From Verrucomicrobiota bacterium (GTDB lineage: Bacteria > Verrucomicrobiota > Verrucomicrobiia > Chthoniobacterales > JAFAMB01), in the NCBI GenBank assembly GCA_019241095.1, contig JAFAXJ010000185.1, positions 1 to 5,554 of the forward strand: a DNA stretch of 5,554 bases. The letters run 5' to 3'. The translations under genes were made by a program, and so were the position numbers. Positions within the stretch are counted from its first letter, which is position 1. Each line of letters starts with the position of its first letter. Below the pieces are notes generated by a model. That model saw nothing but the letters and a program-made list of their open reading frames with translations. It made no database searches and was not told the origin of the DNA. Of this stretch, positions 1 through 5,554 are shown piece by piece.

Positions 1-16
1 AAAACGTTGATTTATA

Positions 17-508
17 CTAATCCTCCAACTTAGTTCGTAAAACCTCGTCAGTCTGTTCAGCGCGGAATGCAATGAGACGTTCACGAAGTCTCAAATCCTG
101 CAGCGCCAGAATGCTGATTGCAGCGAGAGCAGCATTCTTAGCACCGGTTTCCCCTATCGATAAGGTGGGCACCGGCACACCTGCCGGCATTTGGATGATA
201 GACAGCAAAGAATCCACACCCCGCAACGCCTTGCTTTCCATTGGGACTCCTAAAACAGGTAAATGAGTATGGGCAGCTAACATTCCGGGCAGATGAGCAG
301 CTCCCCCAGCCCCAGCAATGATGACTTGCAAGCCGCTTTCAGACGCCCCTTTTGCAAACTCAGCAACCAAATCCGGAGTACGATGAGCTGATACGATTCT
401 TGTCTCGACCGGAACATCGAAACGACGCAGTAGGGCCGAAGCTTGCCTCATTGTCGCCCAATCCGATTTACTGCCCATCAGAACAGCTACTAAAGCACTG
501 GCGGCCAT
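17..508 (-). CDS. purE: PurE, N5-carboxyaminoimidazole ribonucleotide mutase
   Basis: Cytoplasmic enzyme of de novo purine synthesis. Class I PurE moves the carboxylate of N5-CAIR (made by PurK) to C4, giving CAIR. The 163-residue product is a full-length single-domain PurE. It shows the N-terminal phosphate-binding MGSKSDW (11-17), the SAHRTP loop with the expected catalytic His42 (40-45), the glycine-rich [12 protein letters not shown] (65-76) with His72, and the later [13 protein letters not shown] and GAKNAALAA segments. The start [17 protein letters not shown] fits the family's usual short lead-in, although no Shine-Dalgarno is obvious before the ATG. The gene is divergent from the cold-shock gene, with about 190 bp between the two starts. 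It ends 16 bp from the window edge, so a purK partner downstream would lie outside. Assignment to class I rather than the AIR carboxylase class II is by general similarity and is likely. Confidence 0.97.
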   Translation of the reverse strand: MAASALVAVLMGSKSDWATMRQASALLRRFDVPVETRIVSAHRTPDLVAEFAKGASESGLQVIIAGAGGAAHLPGMLAAHTHLPVLGVPMESKALRGVDSLLSIIQMPAGVPVPTLSIGETGAKNAALAAISILALQDLRLRERLIAFRAEQTDEVLRTKLED

Positions 509-579
509 GGTAAAACAAAGCTGTGCCGTGCAACCTAGGCAAGATGTATCCTATTCATAATAAATGTTTTGCTATGTAC

Positions 580-609
580 TTGACGTTTTCTGGCTATCCC
601 CGATATCCT
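580..609 (+). promoter_or_regulatory. Candidate sigma70-type promoter of the cold-shock gene
   Basis: TTGACG at 580-585 matches the -35 consensus in five of six bases. After 18 bp, TATCCT at 604-609 matches the -10 consensus in four of six. Transcription would start near 616, giving a leader of about 80 nt before the ATG at 695. A long leader is common for cold-shock genes. The site lies in the divergent purE/csp gap. It is found by eye only, and the -10 element is weak. Confidence 0.4.
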
Positions 610-694
610 GATGGCCTTTGTCGAGATAGGCCGTCTAGCTTCAGATGTTAGAAATGAAGTTTGGACTTGCCTCCTGTCTCGGTCTGTCGAGCGT

Positions 695-898
695 ATGGCT
701 AAAGGCACTGTGAAGTGGTTTAACGAGAAAAAGGGGTTTGGGTTTATTGTTGACCCAGAAGTTCCCACTGACATCTTCGTTCACTTTTCCGTCATTCAAG
801 CGGAGGGTTTCAAAACCCTAAACGAAGGTGAGACCGTCGAATATGAGTTGTATCAGGACGAAAAAGGAGCAAAGGCGCGAAATGTTATGAGGGTGTAG
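695..898 (+). CDS. CspA-family cold-shock protein
   Basis: Small single cold-shock-domain protein of 67 residues, the normal length for CspA-type RNA chaperones. These bind single-stranded RNA and DNA, melt secondary structure and often act in cold or growth-phase adaptation. The sequence begins MAKGTVKWFNEKKGFGFI, which includes RNP1 (KGFGFI, 13-18). RNP2 follows as DIFVHFSVI (26-34), then the EGFKTLNEGETVEYEL strand region and the GAKARNV end. The frame stays open upstream to an ATG at 611, which would add 28 residues. I reject that start because the family begins at MAKGTVKW and the best promoter candidate would start transcription downstream of 611. The ribosome binding site is weak. The acidic PEVPTD loop between RNP1 and RNP2 differs from the enterobacterial form. 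aroK follows after 49 bp on the same strand. Confidence 0.95.
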   Translation: MAKGTVKWFNEKKGFGFIVDPEVPTDIFVHFSVIQAEGFKTLNEGETVEYELYQDEKGAKARNVMRV

Positions 899-947
899 TG
901 AAAATCTATTTGCCCGTTGCGGCTATTCCTAGCGAAGCTGCAGCGGT

Positions 948-1502
948 ATGCATCTTCCGAGCTCAGTCCGCACACTTGTTTTAATCGGGTTCATGGGATC
1001 TGGAAAATCCTCTGTGGGCCGGGAGATAGCACGCCGGACCGGCATGAGATTTGTTGATACTGATGCAGTTATCCGCGAAAAACATAGAAAGTCCATAGTT
1101 CAGATTTTTGCTTCAATCGGTGAAGAAGCTTTCCGAGAGCAGGAACATTTGGCTTTGCTTGAACAGCGCTTCGCCACGGGTCTCGTTTTGGCGACTGGCG
1201 GCGGGATCGTTCTTCAGAAGCGGAATATTGCCGTGTTACGATCTCTCGGAATTATTATCTGGCTGAATGCCGCGGAACAGATTATCTGGGAGCGCGTTTC
1301 GAGAAACCGCTCCCGCCCTTTACTGCAAACCGCTAATCCCCGACAGACAATGCGCGATCTACTCACCTTGCGCGTCCCGCTCTATCGTTCGATTGCTGAC
1401 ATTATTGTCGAAACAGATCATCTTAGCCGTGAGCAAGTTACCGATCGGGTTTTTCACGAACTGAATTCCTGGTTATCTTCACGCCGTGAAAGCCGGTGTT
1501 AA
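948..1502 (+). CDS. aroK: Shikimate kinase
   Basis: Cytoplasmic enzyme of the shikimate pathway. It phosphorylates the 3-hydroxyl of shikimate with ATP on the route to chorismate and aromatic amino acids. The 184-residue product is of usual family length with a P-loop kinase fold. The Walker A motif GFMGSGKSS spans 14-22. DTD (37-39) supplies the Mg/shikimate aspartates, and FREQE (62-66) contains the shikimate-contacting arginine. GGG lies at 84-86, the mobile lid RNRSRPLL at 119-126 with Arg123, and the RVPLY motif at 142-146 carries the second substrate arginine. All key residues appear intact. The ATG at 948 leaves 10 residues before the first beta strand, which is typical. Its 3' end overlaps queG by 17 nt in another frame, so the two are likely co-transcribed and translationally coupled. 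It could belong to the csp transcript; I see no clear terminator in the 49 bp gap. Confidence 0.96.
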   Translation: MHLPSSVRTLVLIGFMGSGKSSVGREIARRTGMRFVDTDAVIREKHRKSIVQIFASIGEEAFREQEHLALLEQRFATGLVLATGGGIVLQKRNIAVLRSLGIIIWLNAAEQIIWERVSRNRSRPLLQTANPRQTMRDLLTLRVPLYRSIADIIVETDHLSREQVTDRVFHELNSWLSSRRESRC

Positions 1503-2514
1503 GATTCTCGCCAAAGAATGCGGCTTCGATGAATGTCGATTTGCTCGAGTCGATCGAGCGCCGCACGCTGAAGCCTATTTTTCGTGGTTAGATGCCGGAT
1601 ATCAGGCGGAAATGCTGTGGATGGAGCGCGGTCGAGAAAAACGCGCTGATCCAGCTATCGTTTTGCCCGGAGCAAAAACCTTGATCATTCTGGCCAAGAA
1701 TTATTTTCAGGGCCAATCTCCGAAGCGAGGCCCGGGTAAGATTGCCCGGTATGCTTGGGGCGAAGATTATCATGAACTGATGCAGACGCAGATGATCAAG
1801 CTCGATGATTTCCTGAGCATTCATGGCGGACGCCAAAAGTGTTATGTTGACACTGGCCCTATCCTCGAACGTGATTTCGCCTCCGAGGCGGGTTTGTCCT
1901 GGCACGGCAAAAGCTCCATGAGTTTGAATGAAAGGTTAGGAACCTGGTTTTTTCTCGGGACGATATTAACTACGCTGGAATTTGAGCCGGATACTCCCGC
2001 TAGGAGTCGGTGCGGCAAATGCTTTCGATGCATGGAGGCCTGCCCGACAAAAGCTATCGTTGAGCCATATCGTGTCGATGCCCGCCGGTGTATTTCCTAT
2101 TTAACCATTGAGAACAAAGGACCGATCCCTGAAGAATTCAGGAAACTGATTGGCGATCGCATTTATGGTTGCGATGATTGCCTGGAGGTTTGTCCTTGGA
2201 ATCGGTTTGCTCAGGCAACCAATGAAATCAGGTTCAGCTTACCGCTTAAGCTGGCAAATTTGTCGCTCAGTGAATTGGCTGCCATTACGGAGCAGGAGTT
2301 CCGCGACCTGTTTCGGCGATCACCAATCAAACGGATTAAGCGACCACGGTTTATTCGAAATGTTTGTGTAGCTTTAGGGAATGTAGGAACGCTAACGGAC
2401 CTTCCGATTTTAGGGATCCTGCAAACAGACGCTAACCTCCTTATCGCCGAGCACGCAGCATGGGCCGTCCATCAAATCGAAGAGCGGGAGCAACTGCGAA
2501 ACGAGGCGTCCTAA
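1486..2514 (+). CDS. queG: Epoxyqueuosine reductase (QueG)
   Basis: Cobalamin-dependent iron-sulfur enzyme that performs the last step of queuosine synthesis, reducing epoxyqueuosine to queuosine at the wobble base of GUN tRNAs. The product has 342 residues, somewhat short for the family because the N-terminus is compact. The central DTGPILERDFA (122-132) holds the likely catalytic Asp122. It is followed by the W-x-GK variant SWHGKSSM and GTWFFLG. Two ferredoxin-type clusters are present: C176-x2-C179-x2-C182-x3-C186-P, and C229-x2-C232-x3-C236-P with Cys202 between them, giving the eight cysteines expected for two 4Fe-4S clusters. The C-terminal SPIKRIKRPRFIRNV and following helices match the HEAT-like tail that contacts tRNA. 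The start is GTG, inside the aroK end and without a strong Shine-Dalgarno; ILAKECGFDE right after it matches the family start. The gene converges on the NnrS-like remnant. Function implies that the cell has or imports cobalamin. Confidence 0.95.
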   Translation: MKAGVKILAKECGFDECRFARVDRAPHAEAYFSWLDAGYQAEMLWMERGREKRADPAIVLPGAKTLIILAKNYFQGQSPKRGPGKIARYAWGEDYHELMQTQMIKLDDFLSIHGGRQKCYVDTGPILERDFASEAGLSWHGKSSMSLNERLGTWFFLGTILTTLEFEPDTPARSRCGKCFRCMEACPTKAIVEPYRVDARRCISYLTIENKGPIPEEFRKLIGDRIYGCDDCLEVCPWNRFAQATNEIRFSLPLKLANLSLSELAAITEQEFRDLFRRSPIKRIKRPRFIRNVCVALGNVGTLTDLPILGILQTDANLLIAEHAAWAVHQIEEREQLRNEAS

Positions 2515-3680
2515 CCCATGATCCTGTTAACGTCCTGCCTGGGAGAGCAAAGCTCTGCAGCGCTAGGCGCGTTGCACTACGGCCTGGACGCAATACTGGG
2601 GCACGCGGCGCGAGCTCGGCCGTGAAACGCGAAAACATCGCAAGCCCGATGAGTGTTGCCACGGCGATGTGGAATGGAAGTTGTCTGGTAAAGAGATTGG
2701 CGTTTCCGCTGTGTCCGACAATCACGCGAGTCGCCACCCTAAGAATCACAAAGGAGGAACCGGTGATGAAGACAATATGCAAGGCGGCGATCCGTAATTG
2801 CGGCCAAAGTGCTTCCATTACAAACCAAGAACGATCGTAGCGAGACAGCTCGGAGGCAGTTACTGAGAAAGCTCCGACGATCCGCGGCATTTGCGGGACG
2901 AGGTAAAATATGACCGCAGATACTCGTAGCGAAGCAGCAGTACTCGTTCGGCCGAAAGCTTCGAGCACAAACGTCCTTTCAATCGTTAGTCCGGTGATAA
3001 GGGCTAGAGTTGCACGCGCGATCCAGGTGAACGAAGGCGTCCGCAATTCCTCCATCGTTGACAGATTGAGTAAGCGGCAGCCTGATTGGGCAACAGCGAG
3101 GATCGCCAGAGGTGGGAATCCTTCCTGAAGAACGGCGGCGCCGATCCGATAGGAAACGGAGTAAGCCTCATTTTCGAAGAGCGCGAGCAGCACCGTTCCG
3201 GCTATGCCATTCAGAAGACTCAAGGCCACGAGCGCAAAGTTTGGCGGCGGAGAAGCCCGCCGATGGACGAAACGACGTCCCAGGGAAACAACAAAAAGGC
3301 GACGCAAAAAAACGCATCACCTACCCAATTCGCTCCGCGAAGGTGGAGACCGGCCGAGAATAAATCGACGACAGCAGGATGAGTAACTCCGCGCGGGAGA
3401 AATGTCGGGTCTTCATCAGACGAGGTCCTGCGGCTCGGAGAAAGCCGATGACGAAGAGGCGATAAATCCTTCAATCATCATTCGCGCGTGAGAGACGCCA
3501 GGATATAAAGCAGTTATTCCAGCGTAGTAGAGAACCCAAAGCGACACTCCGATGGCGCCGAGCAACAGCCCGACCGGAAAGAAAATCCGGAACGGCTCCT
3601 GACAAAACAGGTCGAGTGTCGCCGAGGCGATGCTGAGGGTCGAAGGTCTTCGCCTGACAATGTCGCAATCGCGAAATCAT
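2515..3680 (-). pseudogene. Frameshifted NnrS-family heme/copper membrane protein gene
   Basis: This otherwise gene-free stretch encodes an NnrS-type protein on the minus strand. NnrS proteins are multi-helix inner-membrane heme/copper proteins linked to nitric oxide and denitrification stress. Reading from 3680 down, the pieces are EPFRIFFPVGLLLGAIGVSLW and PGVSHARMMIEGF in one frame (about 3640-3455), then FVIGFLRAAGPRL and FSRAELLIL in a second (about 3455-3370). A third frame gives AGLHLRGANWVGDAFF (about 3370-3295). The first frame then resumes with SLGRRF, PPPNFALVALSLLNGIAG, LHIVFITGSSF and VATRVIVGHSG (about 2705-2740) to FSRFTAELAP. Three one-base losses, near 3453, 3370 and 3295, would explain this. 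The ATG at 3680 is in a different frame from the EPFRIF block, so a further indel probably lies near 3650. After about 2610 similarity fades, and the open frame continues uselessly into queG to 2441. Total span, about 390 codons, equals a normal NnrS length. Family recognition is from memory of its motifs. Sequencing indels are the main alternative to true decay. Confidence 0.78.
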
Positions 3681-3732
3681 CGACACTCGCCCGTAGCGAG
3701 AAAGATCACCCGATCAAATGCGCCCGCCCGCC

Positions 3733-3777
3733 GGGCTATCTTCCTGAAATCGAAGATTGAAATCATCGGGCTAGCCC
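3733..3777. repeat. Nested inverted repeats in the NnrS remnant/ABC gap
   Basis: The 190 bp between the divergent NnrS-like remnant and the ABC operon holds no gene that I can support. It contains GGGCTA (3733-3738) pairing with TAGCCC (3772-3777), an inner ATCTTC/GAAGAT stem (3738-3743 with 3752-3757, 8-nt loop), and a perfect 10-bp palindrome GGGCTAGCCC (3768-3777). TGAAATC also occurs twice, 13 bp apart (3745, 3758). There is no T tract, so an intrinsic terminator is unlikely. It could be an operator or simply chance structure. Confidence 0.35.
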
Positions 3778-3870
3778 AGGGCTAGGACGGAACGGGTTAG
3801 ATCCCGCCTCGGATAGATCCTCCGTCGCGCCGCCATCGAAGCTGCCACCTTCTACCTGCTTGACATCTGA

Positions 3871-4680
3871 ATGGAACCGCTTCGCTTATTCAGAGTGATC
3901 GAAGTACGGAATTTGACCAAACATTTTGGGCCGATCGTTGCAGTCCAGGATATTTCTTTTGAGGTTAAGTCAGGAGAGATTTTCGCATTTCTAGGCCCGA
4001 ACGGCGCTGGCAAGACTACCACTATTAAAATGCTCACTACCTTGCTTGCGCCCACTACCGGCAAGATAACCGTGGGTGGATTCGATCCAACCAAGCAGCC
4101 GCACGAGGTCCGGAAACGTTTCGGTATCGTTTTCCAGGATCCTAGTCTAGACACGGAACTAACTGCGTTTGAGAACTTGGACATTCATGGTGTGCTCTAC
4201 AAAGTTCCAAAGCAAGTTCGTATTCAACGCACCGAATATCTGTTGAGGAAATTTGAGCTTTGGGATCGGCGAAAAAGTTATGTGAAGGAATTCTCGGGCG
4301 GAATGCGCCGACGCTTAGAGATAGCGCGTTGTTTGCTGCACACGCCAAACATAATATTTCTTGACGAACCTACGATCGGGTTGGATCCGCAAACTCGAAA
4401 CCAGCTTTGGACGCAGGTGAAAAGGTTGAACGAAGAGGAAGGAGTCACGGTTTTTCTAACAACCCACTATATGGAAGAGGCGGAGCGTGTCGCTGATAGG
4501 ATCGGAATTATAGATCATGGAAAGGTTGTGGTTCAAGGCTCGGCGAGGCAGTTAATACAGCAAACCTCTTCGCAAACACTCGAAGAAGCGTTCTTGTCGT
4601 TCACCGGTTCGGCGATTCGCCACGAGGAATCGACGAGTCTCGATCGTATGCGCAACGCGGCTAAACTATTCAGACGCTAA
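3871..4680 (+). CDS. ABC-2 type exporter, ATP-binding subunit (DrrA/NatA-like)
   Basis: Cytoplasmic ATPase of an ABC exporter, which would dimerise and drive the permease encoded next. The 269-residue product has a full nucleotide-binding domain: Walker A GPNGAGKTT (42-50), Q-loop VFQD (87-90), signature FSGGMRRRLEIARCL (141-155), Walker B IIFLDEPT (161-168), D-loop GLDP (170-173) and H-loop TTHYMEEAE (197-205). The MRRRLEIAR signature and the PTIGLDPQTR stretch are typical of the daunorubicin-resistance (DrrA)/NatA branch, which exports drugs, lipids, glycans or ions. The substrate is not visible. The C-terminal 45 residues contain the usual LEEAFLSFTG element. The start is uncertain. ATG at 3871 gives MEPLRLFR before the conserved VIEVRNLTKHFG, whereas GTG at 3895 would start exactly at the family's usual M-IEVRNLTK. 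Neither has a clear Shine-Dalgarno. A TTGACA hexamer at 3860 may be a -35 element without a good -10 partner. The permease gene follows after 6 nt. Confidence 0.95.
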   Translation: MEPLRLFRVIEVRNLTKHFGPIVAVQDISFEVKSGEIFAFLGPNGAGKTTTIKMLTTLLAPTTGKITVGGFDPTKQPHEVRKRFGIVFQDPSLDTELTAFENLDIHGVLYKVPKQVRIQRTEYLLRKFELWDRRKSYVKEFSGGMRRRLEIARCLLHTPNIIFLDEPTIGLDPQTRNQLWTQVKRLNEEEGVTVFLTTHYMEEAERVADRIGIIDHGKVVVQGSARQLIQQTSSQTLEEAFLSFTGSAIRHEESTSLDRMRNAAKLFRR

Positions 4681-4686
4681 TCAATC

Positions 4687-5433
4687 ATGAGCTGTATTTA
4701 CGTGTTATGGTTACGGCAACTCAAACGTTACACACGGTCACGCTCGCGCATGTTCGCCTCGCTTGGACAGCCCATCCTGTACTTGCTAGCGTTTGGATTC
4801 GGATTCGGTCCTATTTTTCAGAAAGCCGGTCAAGGTAATTACATTCAGTTTATCGCTCCTGGAATTATTGGAATGACCGTTCTGTTTAATTCCATTTTCT
4901 CCGGCATCGAACTGATCTGGGATCGTCAGTTTGGTTTTTTGAAAGAAACGCTTGTTGCTCCAGTATCCCGCTTGCTGATCATGTTTGGCAGAACCTTAGG
5001 AGGAGCAACCGTTGCTCTGATTCAGGGCGCGATAATGTTCCTGGTCTGCTTGGGCGCCGGATTTCGGCCATTGAATATTCACGCACTGCCCGCTGCAATT
5101 GCCTTCATGGCGTTAATAGCCATCATGTTCACGGCCCTTGGCACTGCTATAGCTTCTATGCTGTCAGACTTTCACGGGTTCCAATTGGTAATGAACTTCC
5201 TGGTAATGCCAATATTCTTTCTATCCGGAGCGATATACCCTTTAGCTAGCACATCAAAGACGCTCGAGTGGATAGCCCGGATCGATCCTCTTTCCTACGG
5301 CATAGATGGATTAAGAGGAACGCTAATCGGCGTTGCACATTTTAATTTAGGGTTCGATCTTGCAGTTCTGCTTGTTCTTGCAAGCGTTTTGCTTGGACTA
5401 GGCGGGTACCTTTTCTCGAAAATTTGTCTTTAA
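4687..5433 (+). CDS. ABC-2 type exporter, permease subunit (DrrB/NatB-like)
   Basis: Inner-membrane subunit that forms the transport path for the preceding ATPase. The 248-residue protein has the family's usual length and a six-helix plan. A basic N-terminal cytoplasmic helix (WLRQLKRYTRSRSRMF) is followed by hydrophobic segments near 25-42, 55-73, 106-123, 133-158, 168-185 and 224-244. Family marks include GFLKETLVAPVSR (83-95), the coupling-helix region after the second membrane segment, MPIFFLSGAIYPL (174-186) in the fifth segment, and DPLSYGIDGLRG (200-211) in the loop before the last helix. These match the ABC-2 transporter permeases of the daunorubicin-resistance DrrB type. Its ATG lies 6 nt after the ATPase stop, so the two are one operon and probably translated together. 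The export substrate could be a drug, lipid or polysaccharide precursor, and the sequence does not say which. Confidence 0.94.
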   Translation: MSCIYVLWLRQLKRYTRSRSRMFASLGQPILYLLAFGFGFGPIFQKAGQGNYIQFIAPGIIGMTVLFNSIFSGIELIWDRQFGFLKETLVAPVSRLLIMFGRTLGGATVALIQGAIMFLVCLGAGFRPLNIHALPAAIAFMALIAIMFTALGTAIASMLSDFHGFQLVMNFLVMPIFFLSGAIYPLASTSKTLEWIARIDPLSYGIDGLRGTLIGVAHFNLGFDLAVLLVLASVLLGLGGYLFSKICL

Positions 5434-5554
5434 ATGATTTGGGGTGCGGGTAGCGCGTTTACCTTTCTCGTCCTTATAGTTGCTCCGAAGTTATTCATTG
5501 AACCGGGGGCGAAAGCATCACGCTGGCTTTCGAGCGTGAGCGACCCCGGATTGT
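5434..5554 (+). CDS. Unidentified third cistron of the ABC operon, 3' end missing
   Basis: An ATG begins at the base after the permease TAA stop (taaATG), and the frame stays open for 40 codons to the window end. The visible product starts MIWGAGSAFTFLVLIVAPKL, with a hydrophobic stretch at about 8-20 that could be a signal anchor or first membrane helix, then a mixed polar segment. I do not recognise a family. The direct stop-start contact suggests translational coupling with the permease, so an accessory protein of the exporter is possible. Forty codons without a stop is weak evidence by itself, and a strong hairpin in its distal part (5503-5549) allows the reading that this is an untranslated operon end. 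Confidence 0.4.
   Translation, partial: MIWGAGSAFTFLVLIVAPKLFIEPGAKASRWLSSVSDPGL
5503..5549 (+). repeat. Imperfect hairpin with alternative inner stems at window end
   Basis: CCGGGG (5503-5508) can pair with CCCCGG (5544-5549). Inside it two stems compete: CGAAAGC/GCTTTCG (5510-5516 with 5526-5532) and TCACGCT/AGCGTGA (5518-5524 with 5533-5539, 8-nt loop). They share bases and cannot form together. The sequence ends too soon to show whether a T tract follows, so a terminator is neither supported nor excluded. It may equally be coding sequence of the open frame that covers it. Confidence 0.4.

Noticed and set aside
535..774. 79-codon minus frame in the purE/csp gap
   Set aside because: It runs antisense through the start of the cold-shock gene and its promoter and has no recognisable features.
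2460..2840. Plus-strand open frame of 126 codons after queG
   Set aside because: It is antisense to the NnrS-like remnant, arginine-rich, has no recognisable domain, and begins inside queG; a shadow of the minus-strand gene.
3086..3386. Three overlapping plus-strand frames of 60-98 codons
   Set aside because: Highly charged, low-complexity translations antisense to NnrS-like coding pieces; overlapping frames cannot all be genes and none has a family look.
3471..3686. 71-codon minus frame starting GTG 3686 as a separate small gene
   Set aside because: The family-like peptide (EPFRIFFPVG) lies in another frame of the same bases; this frame only contributes a possible start ATG at 3680.
3711..3730. 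FNR/NnrR-like site (TTGAT half near 3710) upstream of the NnrS remnant
   Set aside because: On the minus strand TTGATCGGGTGATC has one good half only; the second half does not match ATCAA, so I do not call an FNR box.
3852..4184. 110-codon minus frame opposite the ABC ATPase
   Set aside because: Antisense to the Walker A and Q-loop region of a clearly real gene; no domain.

Overview
This 5.55 kb window is compact bacterial chromosomal DNA. It holds five complete, readily recognised genes, a small cold-shock gene, one broken gene and one gene cut by the window edge. I see no rRNA or tRNA gene, insertion sequence, CRISPR array or phage gene. Base composition is moderate, start regions mostly lack a strong Shine-Dalgarno sequence, and all gene families are chromosomal housekeeping or common accessory types. 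The gene set suggests a free-living Gram-negative bacterium. The protein style (QueG with a WHGKSS motif, an NnrS-like membrane protein with an EPFRIFFP start) reminds me of soil Verrucomicrobiota, but this is an impression and not a demonstrated placement.

Left part (1-2514): purE (purine synthesis) lies on the minus strand. It diverges from a plus-strand run of a CspA-type cold-shock gene, aroK (shikimate kinase) and queG (epoxyqueuosine reductase). aroK and queG overlap by 17 nt and are probably translated from one message. The short purE/csp gap carries a reasonable sigma70-like promoter for csp, which also argues that the csp start is the ATG at 695.

Middle (2515-3870): about 1.35 kb without an intact gene. 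The minus strand there encodes a recognisable NnrS-family (heme/copper membrane protein) gene. It is read in pieces from all three frames: at least three one-base losses between about 3455 and 3290 break the N-terminal third, the 5' end appears shifted as well, and the C-terminus is degenerate. I call it a frameshifted pseudogene; sequencing or assembly indels are the alternative. The remaining 190 bp before the next gene hold nested inverted repeats but no convincing gene.

Right part (3871-5554): an ABC-2 type exporter operon of the DrrA/DrrB-NatA/NatB kind, with the ATPase followed after 6 nt by a six-helix permease. A third reading frame starts at the base after the permease stop codon and runs off the window. 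The exporter's substrate cannot be read from this sequence.

I looked for a novel system and did not find a convincing one. The most informative observations are the hidden NnrS-like pseudogene with its clustered indels and the unidentified third cistron of the ABC operon.
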